Source: Hydractinia symbiolongicarpus
Taxonomy: Eukaryota > Cnidaria > Hydrozoa > Anthoathecata > Hydractiniidae
DNA: 64,000 nt
Reading direction: 5' to 3'
NCBI RefSeq assembly: GCF_029227915.1
Contig: NC_079880.1
Location: 14,712,001-14,776,000, forward strand
Part shown: one piece after another, positions 10,699-20,800 of the stretch
How positions within the stretch are numbered: the first letter of the stretch is position 1
How the letters are laid out: each line of letters begins with the position of its first letter
Made by a program: the position numbers and the translations under genes
The notes under the pieces: generated by a model
The model's input: only the letters and a program-made list of their open reading frames with translations
Told to the model about the DNA's origin: nothing
The model's database searches: none

Positions 10699-11515
10699 AA
10701 GCAACAAAAAATCTTTATCCTGCCTTGGGTAGTTTTTCCATGACTGGACACCGAACTCCTGTTCTTATGGGAAAAAAGGGGGCTAAAAATAACTTCCAAA
10801 TGACATTCTAATTTTTAATCACATAGGGTTGTCACATAGCTATTGCTAACTCTGACTAATAAATGAAAACAGCTAAATACAGTTGGCTGCAGCAAGATTT
10901 TCAAATAATCATTCTAATGTTAAATCCAGGACTAAAAACTAAATCTGCGAACTTGTTCTGCAAAGTAAAGTTGCTGAGTGATTGATTTAGCTCGTCGAAA
11001 ATGACGGGCTGTTTATTGTGTTTTTATTTAAAGCGAAGCTGCGATAAACTGTTCTTTTTGTAAAGAGTATTAAGCCTATACATTTTTGCGACAAAGTTTA
11101 CCAGTAAAAAGCGCTCAGTCTGGTGTCACGATTCTGTTAACGGAAACCTTTTCTGCAAAAAATATGTTAGCTGATTGTTTTTGCTATGACTGGGTAATAA
11201 CGGGTGGTAAACTGTGTTTTTATTTCTGCTTAAGTTGCAGTAAAGTTATTTTTGGAAAAGATATTACACTCGTAATACTATTATAATGTTGTGTGCGCTT
11301 TACTTGATTTACGACATACTGCACACCGGGACTAAAGAGCTTCACCTGACTTGTGGTTCTTATTAAGTGCTCCTCAGGGCATTCACCGACAGGTCACAAA
11401 GTTATTTGTAGCTTAACCTGGCGTCTCTCTTTAATAATAGCCGTATTCTGTCTGTCTGCCCGCAAAAGAACATCTTGCTACGGAGCCCGAGGATTTTCCA
11501 CGGGTTAACGACTAG
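10699..11515 (+). repeat. Right arm of the large inverted repeat, Helitron-type 3' end
   Basis: This is the reverse complement of 803-1615 with only scattered differences. Its 3' end is hairpin, CTAACGA-like linker (TTAACGA), CTAG (11512-11515), followed by A rather than T. A 5'-like start, TCTCTTTAATAATAG, at 11426 defines a possible 90-bp mini-Helitron at the outer edge. The 66-codon frame 11086-11286 is the mirror of 1032-1229. Confidence 0.75.
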
Positions 11516-11533
11516 ATAGACTAGTCAACTAGA

Positions 11534-11552
11534 TAATAGAAACAAACCGAAA
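11534..11552 (-). other. Paralogous empty site of the Tigger insertion
   Basis: On the minus strand the sequence reads GGTTTGTTTCTATTATCTAG, which equals the left Tigger flank (ending TTTCTA at 1992) joined directly to the right flank (TATTATCTAG from 9581) with a single TA. It therefore records the locus before transposition, in a repeat copy. Confidence 0.8.
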
Positions 11553-11632
11553 AAAAAATTAAAAATAATTTTAAAATCAATGTAATCTTCTTAGAACACA
11601 AAAATGTTTTCTCAGAAGTGACACAAAGCTAC

Positions 11633-11908
11633 GGTGGCATATTTGTGCCACCTCGACTTATATTAAAATTTAACACGTTTTTAAGTTATAACTTGAGTTA
11701 TAACTTCTTACTCGAGTTATAACTTATAACTAAAGTTATAACTTATAACTCGAGTTAGAAGTTATAACTCGAGTTAGAAGTTATAACTCGAGTTAGAAGT
11801 TATAACTCGAGTTAGAAGTTATAACTCGAGTTAGAAGTTATAACTGGAGTTATAACTTAAAAACGAGTTAAATTTTATTATAAGTCGAGGTGGCACAAAT
11901 ATACCACG
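11633..11908. repeat. Palindromic element with internal 19-bp satellite
   Basis: The two ends are long inverted repeats: GGTGGCATATTTGTGCCACC, CTCGACTTATA, AAATTTAAC and AAAACG-type blocks on the left, mirrored on the right. Each end contains its own small hairpin. The centre holds five perfect 19-bp steps of GAGTTAGAAGTTATAACTC (starts at 11752, 11771, 11790, 11809 and 11828), each itself partly palindromic. It resembles a MITE or foldback element. A half copy lies at 1788-1910. Confidence 0.75.
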
Positions 11909-12201
11909 GTACAAAGCGAAGCAAATAATTATTAAGAAACTTTGCTTTTCAAATGATGATTTGCCTAAATTGTTTTGCTAAAATTAAAGCTATGAACTCT
12001 TTGCCGGATAGTAAAAAAACGTCAAAACGGAATCGAGAGAACTTTAATTTCTGATTAGTCCTTCACTGCAAAATGCGAACCTCATTGGCCCTTTAATTAA
12101 AGATAGCCGTAAAAGATATCCAAAAATCTTCACCGTGGTGCGTGGTTAACACAAGTCGCGTTTAACGCACAACAGACAGACGACGGCTATTATTAAAGAG
12201 A
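11909..12201 (-). mobile_element. 5' part of a minus-strand Helitron, 3' end not established
   Basis: Read on the minus strand from 12201, the sequence starts TCTCTTTAATAATAGCCGTC, the 5' terminus typical of the small Helitrons here, and abuts the CTAG end of the neighbouring element with no gap. Its 3' end could lie near 11521 (CTAG in GTTGACTAG), in which case it would contain the palindromic element. However, no hairpin precedes that CTAG, so the extent is uncertain. Confidence 0.5.
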
Positions 12202-12375
12202 CTAGTCGTTAGCCCGTAGAAAAATCCACGGGTTCGCCCGTCCTTTAAATTTGCCCGTCGCAACAAAGCGGAAAGAAATATATCGCATTTAATATTTGTG
12301 TTTCCATAGCATGTCTTTCTAACTTAGCGGGGGGTGCGCGCAGAGACAGACGGATTACGTCTATTATTAAAGAGA
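12202..12375 (-). mobile_element. 174-bp mini-Helitron, minus strand
   Basis: Reading the minus strand, the element starts TCTCTTTAATAATAGACG after A at its right border and ends with a hairpin (CCCGTGGATTTTTCTACGGG), CTAACGA and CTAG. It is followed immediately by another Helitron 5' start. GC-rich blocks (GCGCGCACCCC) set it off from the AT-rich surroundings. Confidence 0.8.
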
Positions 12376-14040
12376 TAATAGGTTTGTTTAGGATTTATTT
12401 AGGATGTATGTAGCTGTCGGAAGACAAAAAGCACCTCCAAGCGAATAATAGCATGATTTAGCACTGACAGTTGAATTAAAAGAGTTCTGACAGTGTTCAG
12501 AAGTGAAAACCATGTCGTTTGAAAAAGTTATAAATTTAGTTAGGGTAAATTTGATTTAAATCCATGAGAATTAGGCAAAAAAGCCTAAACGCAGAACTAC
12601 GATCGGTGTTCGTAATATTTACCTTAACTATGTATATTGGCATGGTAGATTACGTTGAAAAGAATTATAAAATTTTCGTGAGACATAAGTTCGTGATATG
12701 GTTTAATAATCATGTGACTGTCCCATGGTCCGGGATTTTTTATTGTGAAAATTACTTATGGTTCATTTTTATTTGTAACAGCTTTGATTGGATTGATATC
12801 TAATTCGTTCACAATGTGATCTCCAAGTTCCTGTTCTGTGAGGTTTGGGTGAACTTTTTCAACAAAGTCTGATGTTCCTTATTGTTTTGGTGTGGCTACG
12901 TACAATTTTAGAATTTTCAAACAACTTAAGTATATCTACGTTATTTTATATTACTTTGTCACATGCCTTTAATAATCTGGGAAATCTTCAATCTAATTCT
13001 GGGCCGTAAAATATAACAACCAAGTGATTTTGTTAAAAATGTTTTATACATTGAAAAAGAATTTTATGTGATATAGCTCGCCGAGTTGGGTTGCAGCAGA
13101 ATCATACCTAATTTTTATTGTTTTATTTTAATGCAAAATTTCTACCTCATCTGGCGTAAAACCTTACTTGCTACTTCTCCTGAGAGAGCAGGTAGTTTCT
13201 CATGTTATTGCTGCAGCCCAACTAACTGGAATGACGTCTTTATTTTCGTGCATGAATAAAGCTATCTTCATGCTTTCGACTTAAAATATATACATTACTT
13301 GCAGAAAGTATTAGTTTTCTGTAGAGAAATGGCAGCCGTAAAGCTAGCTAAATTATATTGAAGATGAGGCACAGTAATGCCAGCGTCTAGGCATCCCTGA
13401 AGATTGTGTTTATTTTGTAGTCTGTGTGTAGTTTTATTTCTGTTGTATGTTCTTAACCTTAAGTTTTGTGTTAAATGTTACACTTCATTAACTTTATGTT
13501 ATATGTTAGCATTTTAATGTATATTATTGTTGTTCCAGTTAACGGCCCATTTTGTTACTTTTAAAGTTCTTTTGTTTTTTATATTGTGGGTTTTGTTGCG
13601 TTTTACATTTTTAGCACATAGCGGATTCATGTGTGTATTGTTAGTTAGTATGTATGTATAACTGTTTGCGTGTAATGTTGTTTGGTGGAGGTTTAGACAA
13701 AGTGGTTAAGTAAGATATTTTGTTTTGTTTTAATGTTTCTATTAGTCTATGTTTATTCTTAGTCTAGTACTTTCCCACTTGATTCCCATCTTGTTTGTTG
13801 AGCTGGTTATTTGGGCTCTTCATTCAGTCTTCTCCCTGGCAGGTGGAGGTTCTTGTGCGTGCTTGTTTGCTTTCTTTTTATTATTTGCTCTTTTTGTACT
13901 TTTTATTAAGTAAAGTTTTGTATTTTTATTTAGCGTTTTATGGAGTAAAATCTATTTTATGTTGAATTAGTTTATTTCCGTTTGAACCAAACCAATAGTT
14001 CCCACTTGTTTGTGAATGCAACACTAATAGCCACGTAAAG
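12376..14040. other. AT-rich intergenic DNA
   Basis: I recognise no gene or exon. The open frame at 12564-12803 (79 codons) is hydrophobic and low-complexity, resembling chance AT-rich coding. T-rich runs and TTTTGTT repeats dominate 13440-13960. Confidence 0.4.
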
Positions 14041-14110
14041 CACGTAGCTACGTAGGCACGTAGGCACGTAGGCACGTAACCACGAAGGCACGTAAAGCAC
14101 GAAGGGACGC
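14041..14110. repeat. Short CACGTAGG minisatellite
   Basis: About seven imperfect 8-10-bp units of the type GGCACGTA lie in a row (GTAGGCACGTAGGCACGTAG and variants). The run is more GC-rich than its surroundings. It sits just before a decayed Helitron-like 3' end (CCACGGGATAGTAACTA, about 14134-14150). Confidence 0.7.
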
Positions 14111-14128
14111 AATTTAGTAAAATCTGGA

Positions 14129-14205
14129 CTTTCCACGGGATAGTAACTATTCTTTATAAAAATAACCGTATTTTGTTTGTCGGTCAAAACTGAACCACGC
14201 ACGAA
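14129..14205 (+). mobile_element. Decayed Helitron junction
   Basis: TTTCCACGGGATAGTAACTA resembles the hairpin and linker of a Helitron 3' end with CTAG mutated to ACTA. It is followed directly by TTCTTTATAAAAATAACCG, which resembles the 5' start TCTTTAATAATAGCCG. This would be an old head-to-tail junction. Ends are not exact and both elements are otherwise unrecognisable. Confidence 0.35.
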
Positions 14206-14799
14206 ACATTTAAACTACAAATAACAAATTGATATACTTTTATCGACTTAGCTGCAACGGGCAAATTCCCGTGTACGAGAGAGTATGAACCTTTTAAGAC
14301 CAGACTTTTATAGTTAAGCCTTCCTATATAATTATATAAAAAGACAAATTATACTTCTGGGATTAAATAAGTTAATAACTCGTTACTAAATTTTTACACA
14401 TTGGAGATATACATTATGCAAATTTCTTTCAAAACTCGTTTCAATAGAAGCTAGCAAATGAACAGGAAAAAGAGAGAGTTTATTCTCAATCTGTTTTAAG
14501 GTTTGTGAAACGATGCACATTTTTTTTGAATTATTTATCAAGCTAACTGTGTTTTTATTTGCGAGTTTGCTTCACATATCAATTACTTATGCAAAATTAT
14601 TGCTTCCCTATTGGACATTTATATCAACGTTATATATTATTTCTTAATAATTCATTTGTTGTATAGATTTTTTGCATTTAGCTGTATCATACATTTCGTG
14701 AAATCATATCATTTCAAGCTAAGAACTGTAACAGTTCATTTCTTTTAATCGAATATTTTTCTTTTTCTTCATTTTCTGAAGAAAGATAAACACTTCCGT

Positions 14800-14822
14800 T
14801 TTAGGAAGATAGTCATCTCGAT
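14800..14822 (+). promoter_or_regulatory. Splice-acceptor-like site just before the GCLC start
   Basis: CACTTCCGTTTTAG followed by 17-18 bases and the ATG looks like a 3' splice site. It could end a 5'-UTR intron or accept a trans-spliced leader, as known in some hydrozoans. A similar AG lies directly against the ATG of the NXPE gene at 27159. Confidence 0.4.
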
Positions 14823-17800
14823 ATGGGTGTTTTAACGACAGGTTTGTGATTCTTTATTTTCTCTACATCCTTTTAAAAGTGAGAAAAACAAAGCAATATT
14901 AAGTCTTTTTTCCTGAGAGCACACAAAGACTTGATTTTAGGTCACAAAAGTTTGTAATATGCTTTAAAATGATAATAAATGCTCAATTTGTAAGAATGAA
15001 AAAACAACAATTTATGTTGACCATGTGAAAAAAGCAGACTTAAACAAAACCTCTTAATTTTTCTAAACACAGAAGGTAAAGTTTTCTCGTTTAAAAAGGA
15101 AATTATATTTCGATTTTAAAAAGACTAAGAGCTAACCTGTTAACTTCTTCAATGAAACGTTACAAACTTTCCCTGCAAAGAAAACATTATTTAGTACAGC
15201 TACAACATCTTACTAAATTTCTGGCCTGGTTCTATTATTGACGACCTTAAAACTTACAATTTTGCATTGCCATATAGGTGATTGTCAGTCATTGACATAC
15301 AAAGAAATCCAGGTATGGAAAGAGCATATTAAGACTCATGGAATCATCCAGTTTATCAACTGGTACAACAAAGTGAAAGATACTAACCACGACACACTTA
15401 AATGGGGAGATGAGGTAGATCTTTTTAAAACAGATTCTTAGTATTGCAAGAAATAATAAATTCACTTTTTGTATGGTCTATCTGATGAATGTGGAAAACA
15501 AAAACTTGATGGAGCAATTTATACAGCTTTACCTTCAAAGTTTTAGTTATATGTTCAGACATAACTATGACTTTTTTCATCAACCTATTTGAAAACGCAT
15601 GGTAATATGAGATGGAAAATAATTATTAGCTATAACATACTTTGGTGAATTTTAGCACTAATCTAAACTCACGTAGCAGTTCATTGTAGTGTTGTTCTTT
15701 TACTAACTATATCATCCCACTTAGTAGAAAGTAATACGGAAGGCCTTAAGAGAATCTGTAATGTTTGGGCTAGAATACATTGCCGTAAATATAAGTATGC
15801 AGCTAAGTAGTATCCGCTTGTTTACTTAAAATATAGCAGTTGGAATCAAGCATGCTTTAAACGGGGAATTTTCATTTTAGATTGAAATGTTCATGTTGAA
15901 GTTTGACAAAAACAAAAAATCAGTGAAGTTGTTATTGAAAGCGAAAGATTTATTGAATACTCTCCAAGAAGCTGAAAACCAAAACCCTGGGTAGGACTTT
16001 AAAATTTAATATTTATGAGTTGTACGAAACACGTAGATATTGGATAGAACTGATTCGGACAGGAATTGTGAATTTTTTTAATATGCAATGTTTTTATAGC
16101 ATGTTTTGCATCGGGGCTAATAAATGTAAAAAATCTTTTTTTAAAAAAATAACTAATTTTTTTCAAACATTTACCAAAAAAGCCACGTCCAAAGACTAAA
16201 TAATCTTTCCACTTCGTGAAAAAGCTTAATGATTATTTTATTTTTCCTTCCTTAGTCAAACAGACACAGCATGGCGACCAGAATTCACAGAGTATATGAT
16301 GGAATGTAAGTATGTTTTAACCGCCCGCCTAGTAATCCCGTCTTGTACTCTCGTCTTGTACTCTCGCTTGGTTCTCCCGCCTCGTACGCCCGCCTGGTAT
16401 ACCCGCCTGTAGGTTATCCTCCGTCCGTCCGTCTGTCCGTCCGTCCGTCCGTCTGTCACGCAAAATGGTAGCTTAGCTGCGCAATAGCCAGAAGCACGCA
16501 ATGCGGTATAAAAAGGACGGGTGAACCCGTGGATTTTCCGCGGGCTAACTACTAGTTATTCTAAATAACAGTGGCCTAACGTTGGAAATATATTTAATTA
16601 ATAATTACTTTTGCGTCACTTTCGTATATTTTGATATTTAATTTATACACATTTTTTTAAATTATTTAAATATATAATGATTTTTAGCATCACCTGGAAT
16701 GCCCTATGGTGGAAATATTGCTCATTTTAATACAGTGGAAGCGAATATGAAATTGCGGTAAGTCGTGAAATGTTAGCTGGACACACACCTAGTTGAATAA
16801 CGTACATCAAAATTAAATTCTCTGGACTGAAATAAATTTGATTTAAAAGCGGGAAACTTAAATACAATTCTGAATTCTTTTTTCAAATTAGACCAAGTAA
16901 AGCCCTCCCGCAGTTGATATTGTTTGTCATAAAAGAAATGAAACTGAGTGTGGTTATTTTAAAACCACGAATATTGATTGGTTAATAACTTCAGATTTTA
17001 ACTTCAAATTTAAATTTGACCGAAAACATTTATTTTAATTTGACGCCTTTCATGCGTCAGTGGAGCGAACACAATAATTTAACTAAACACCAATTTAATT
17101 TCCGTACTAAATGTTGATGCATATGTTGTAAATAATAAATTTATTTTTGTTTTAGACGTGAAGAACTTTTGTCTCTTCTCAAGCAAAAAGATGAATTTGT
17201 TGTCACAATGTCGACTTACCCAAGGTAGTGACCACTTGCTTTGTCATTTCATAAAAGCATACTTGTAGTTACGTAACAATAACCTTTAACAGTTTAAGAA
17301 GCCGCACCCTGCTACTCCAATGGGTGTGATTCTGCTATTGTAGCAGAACATAAAAGAATTAGAATAATTAAAAGATAAATAAATGAATGGATGAAAGAAT
17401 AACAATATTCAATCAAGAATAAATACAGAAGTGACGACTCAAACGATTCTCTGGGCACATCAAATTTTGTATTTGTTTTATTTATCATTTATTTGGCTTC
17501 TATTAGATAAAAATAGTTTTTCTGCGAAAAAAAGTCTTATAAGATCATTTATATCATAATATTTCGATTTTTTTACCCGCGTTATCTGTCAACATAGGAT
17601 AATATAAATATGAAATTTATACTTTAAAATTTTTTTTTAGTTAGACATAAATCTACAATTTTGTTTTTCACTAAAACATCTTTAAAAACAGTTTTAAACA
17701 AAGTATTAGTTTTTTCTTAAACAATTACTAAGAATTACTTGAAGGATTATATAACGCTCAAAATGTTGATTTTCGAAGAATTATGAGACCCAAACAAAAA

Positions 17801-20800
17801 GTATGATTCTCATAACAAAATTGCGGCATGCACACTTCGAAAAACTGCAAAGTTTTAGTAATACTATAAGCTTTTCGTTTGAATTGTAACTTATTTCGTT
17901 TACATTTTATTTTGATTTGATCTGAAATTCAGATTGGGTTGTGAGGATACTTTTTATCCACCTTTGGAAAATAAAGTTGACGAGAACGATGCTACAAGAT
18001 CAATTTATGTATCTGACGAAGTTCTCAATCAGCTGCACCCAAGATTCAAGTAAATTCCTTAATTCATCCTAATGTTCTTTGTACTCTGAAAAGCTGTAAA
18101 CCGCTGCAGTGGATAGTGGTTGTTCACTGTCTCGTTACTTTATCTTTTATAGCGCTATTGACTTTCCTACATGTTTGAATAGAATGCAAGAATTTACATG
18201 ACTTGAAAGATAAAAACTAAGTTGTTTGTATTCATTGTAAAAAGTTTCAACCGTTTCTAAATAAGAACACTAAGTTATAAATAAATTACACGCTTTTTCT
18301 TTGATCAGAATATGTTCTCTAAGGATACCAGACTGGTATTTCAGGTTAAAAACAAAAAGTCTATTGTGTAAAACAGAAGAGGAATAAGGATATTTGCCAG
18401 CCTGGTTAGAATTTTTATCTTAAATACATATTATAATTTTATATTGTTTAGAAATCTTGCCAAGATGATTACAATGCGTAAAGAGAGAAAAGTGTACGCG
18501 GAAGTACCAAGTACGTACATTAACTAAACACGAATATGTCCAGCATTTACTTTTATTCCATACTGCCAGCCTTCAAGAGAAGGCAATTCATGCGTTTAGG
18601 AAACCTAGTGTGACAAGTCCTCCTCCAGGGCGACTTAATAACCATTGTTTTTAATTCCCTTTTTTATATCGTGTCCCAAAGAGTTTAAAGCATTACATTT
18701 TAAATGCAATACGCTATTCTCAATTTAATAATGCTAAGATAAGCTTGGCTTCGCATTCAGGCAGTATGTTGTTTTTTCAGTTTTTCGAGATACGAACACA
18801 CCATCCCCATTCATGGATAAAGTTTCAGATGATGCAGTTGAAGATAAAGAAGTATTATTGCCAGATCATGTTCATATGGATAGTGTGACGCAGGGATTGG
18901 GTTGCGGTTGTCTCCAGGTAATATCTGAAATAACTTCTCCAAGTTCTTATATGGCGGAAATTTCCTAACGGACCAAATTACCTGATCTAGTTAATCCTAA
19001 CGAAATCGTCAATATATTATACAGCAAAAATTTGTTATAATCAATTTTATCTAAGAAGACTACTATATCGGTAAAAAGTGACCAAATCTTTTTTTTTTTT
19101 TGACTAATATTTTGTATCGTTTACTATTTTTTTACCGATTTTATTTTTGCCGACTAAGTTTTTACGACGTTTACTTTCGATTTTCTGCCCCTTAGCTAGC
19201 ACATTAGAAACCAAAATTCCTGTAGAATAAAAAAATGCAGAGTTTGGAGATTTTAATTGAAATGTTCAGTTAAAATTTTTACATTAAAAAGATTTTTAGA
19301 TTTTCTTTGCATATCGCTATCATTGTTCATTATCCATACTTGTTTTAAATGTGCTTGCTTTTAAAAAAAATATTCCAAAAATTATCCTGCAAAAACTAAA
19401 TTTAACACTAGTGACTAATGTTTTTACAAACTAAAGGTTTGTACCGAATATTTTTAGCTGACTTTTTTTACCGACAAGGTGTTCAATAGTTTCAATACCT
19501 TATCAGTAGTCGTCACTTATTTTAGTATCAAATAGCACACACAAACGCTAGTGGCGCAGTTAGAGTGCCTGCCTTTAATTTTTAATCCAGCGAATTGCAT
19601 ATTTATTTAGCAAGTCTTTTAAACTGATGGTTTTTCACTAGGTTACCTTTCAAGCATGTAACGTACCTGAAGCAAGAGTACTGTATGATCAACAAGCTGT
19701 TCTCGCACCTATTGCTGTAAGCATGATTTCAATTACAATTTTACTTTTAAAAGTAAAATAGACATAAGTTAAGATTCTAAAAAAATATTCTAAGATCCTA
19801 AGTTTGTTTGCGATCATTGATAAGTGAACTATGTCAATTTCACAGTGCGTATGTTACAGACGCAATGTTTATAATTGCTTGCGGAACGAACTTCGAAATT
19901 CCACCCTCTTATACAATATATAACGTCCGTATTTGTAACATTAAACCGTTCATTTACGGTCATACTACCAGGAAGAACTTTTCGTGTTTTAACAAGTTTT
20001 TCATTATTCGTAGCCGCCTGAGTGTTGCAATGTGTTGCGTTGGAAGAGATTTGTGATTCACATCTTTCTTTTTCTTTCTACCAACAACAGCTCAAATAGA
20101 ATTTTAAAATACTGATGACCGTTATCAAATCTTTAGATGGCACTGTCAGCCAGCTCTCCCTGTGTTAAAGGCTACCTTATCGATACTGATACAAGATGGA
20201 ACAACATCTCCATGTTGTGTGATGATAGGACAGACGAAGAATTAGGAAAAGTGGTAGGTTTTAATTTTAAATGGCCATGCTGCAGTTGATGTGTTATTTC
20301 AATTTAGGAATTTACAGAGAAAATTAAAGACGTATTTTTTCCACTTCCACTTTTTCCGTCTTTCAGCTAAAACAATTAAGAAAAATCTTGAATTTCCGTC
20401 ATTTTTTTTTTTTTTTTGCTTTTAGCCATTGAAAACCAAACAATTTCGAATTCCAAAATCTCGCTATGGAAGTGTAGATATGTTTATTTCTCCTGACGGA
20501 GAGAAATATAACGATACCCCGGTTGTGTACAGAGACGATCACTTGAAACTTCTCCTTGATGCAGGTGAGTTATGTCTTGGTAATTCTTGTTTTGATGTGT
20601 AATTCTAAAGCATTTGTAAGTAAGTTCATCTTCGCATACATGACAACATAATCATCATCTAGAAGAATGTAACTTATCTGTTTTACTTATTTAGGCATTG
20701 ACCGCCAAATGGCTGAACATGTCGCCCATTTATTCATCCGAGATCCTTTGGCTGTATACAAAGGTCAGCTAGATATTGGAGACGAAGACGAGACCGATCA

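Noticed and set aside
16256-16501. 81-codon minus-strand frame overlapping GCLC exon 4 and the mini-Helitron
   Set aside because: It is a shadow of the GC-rich repeat and the sense exon.
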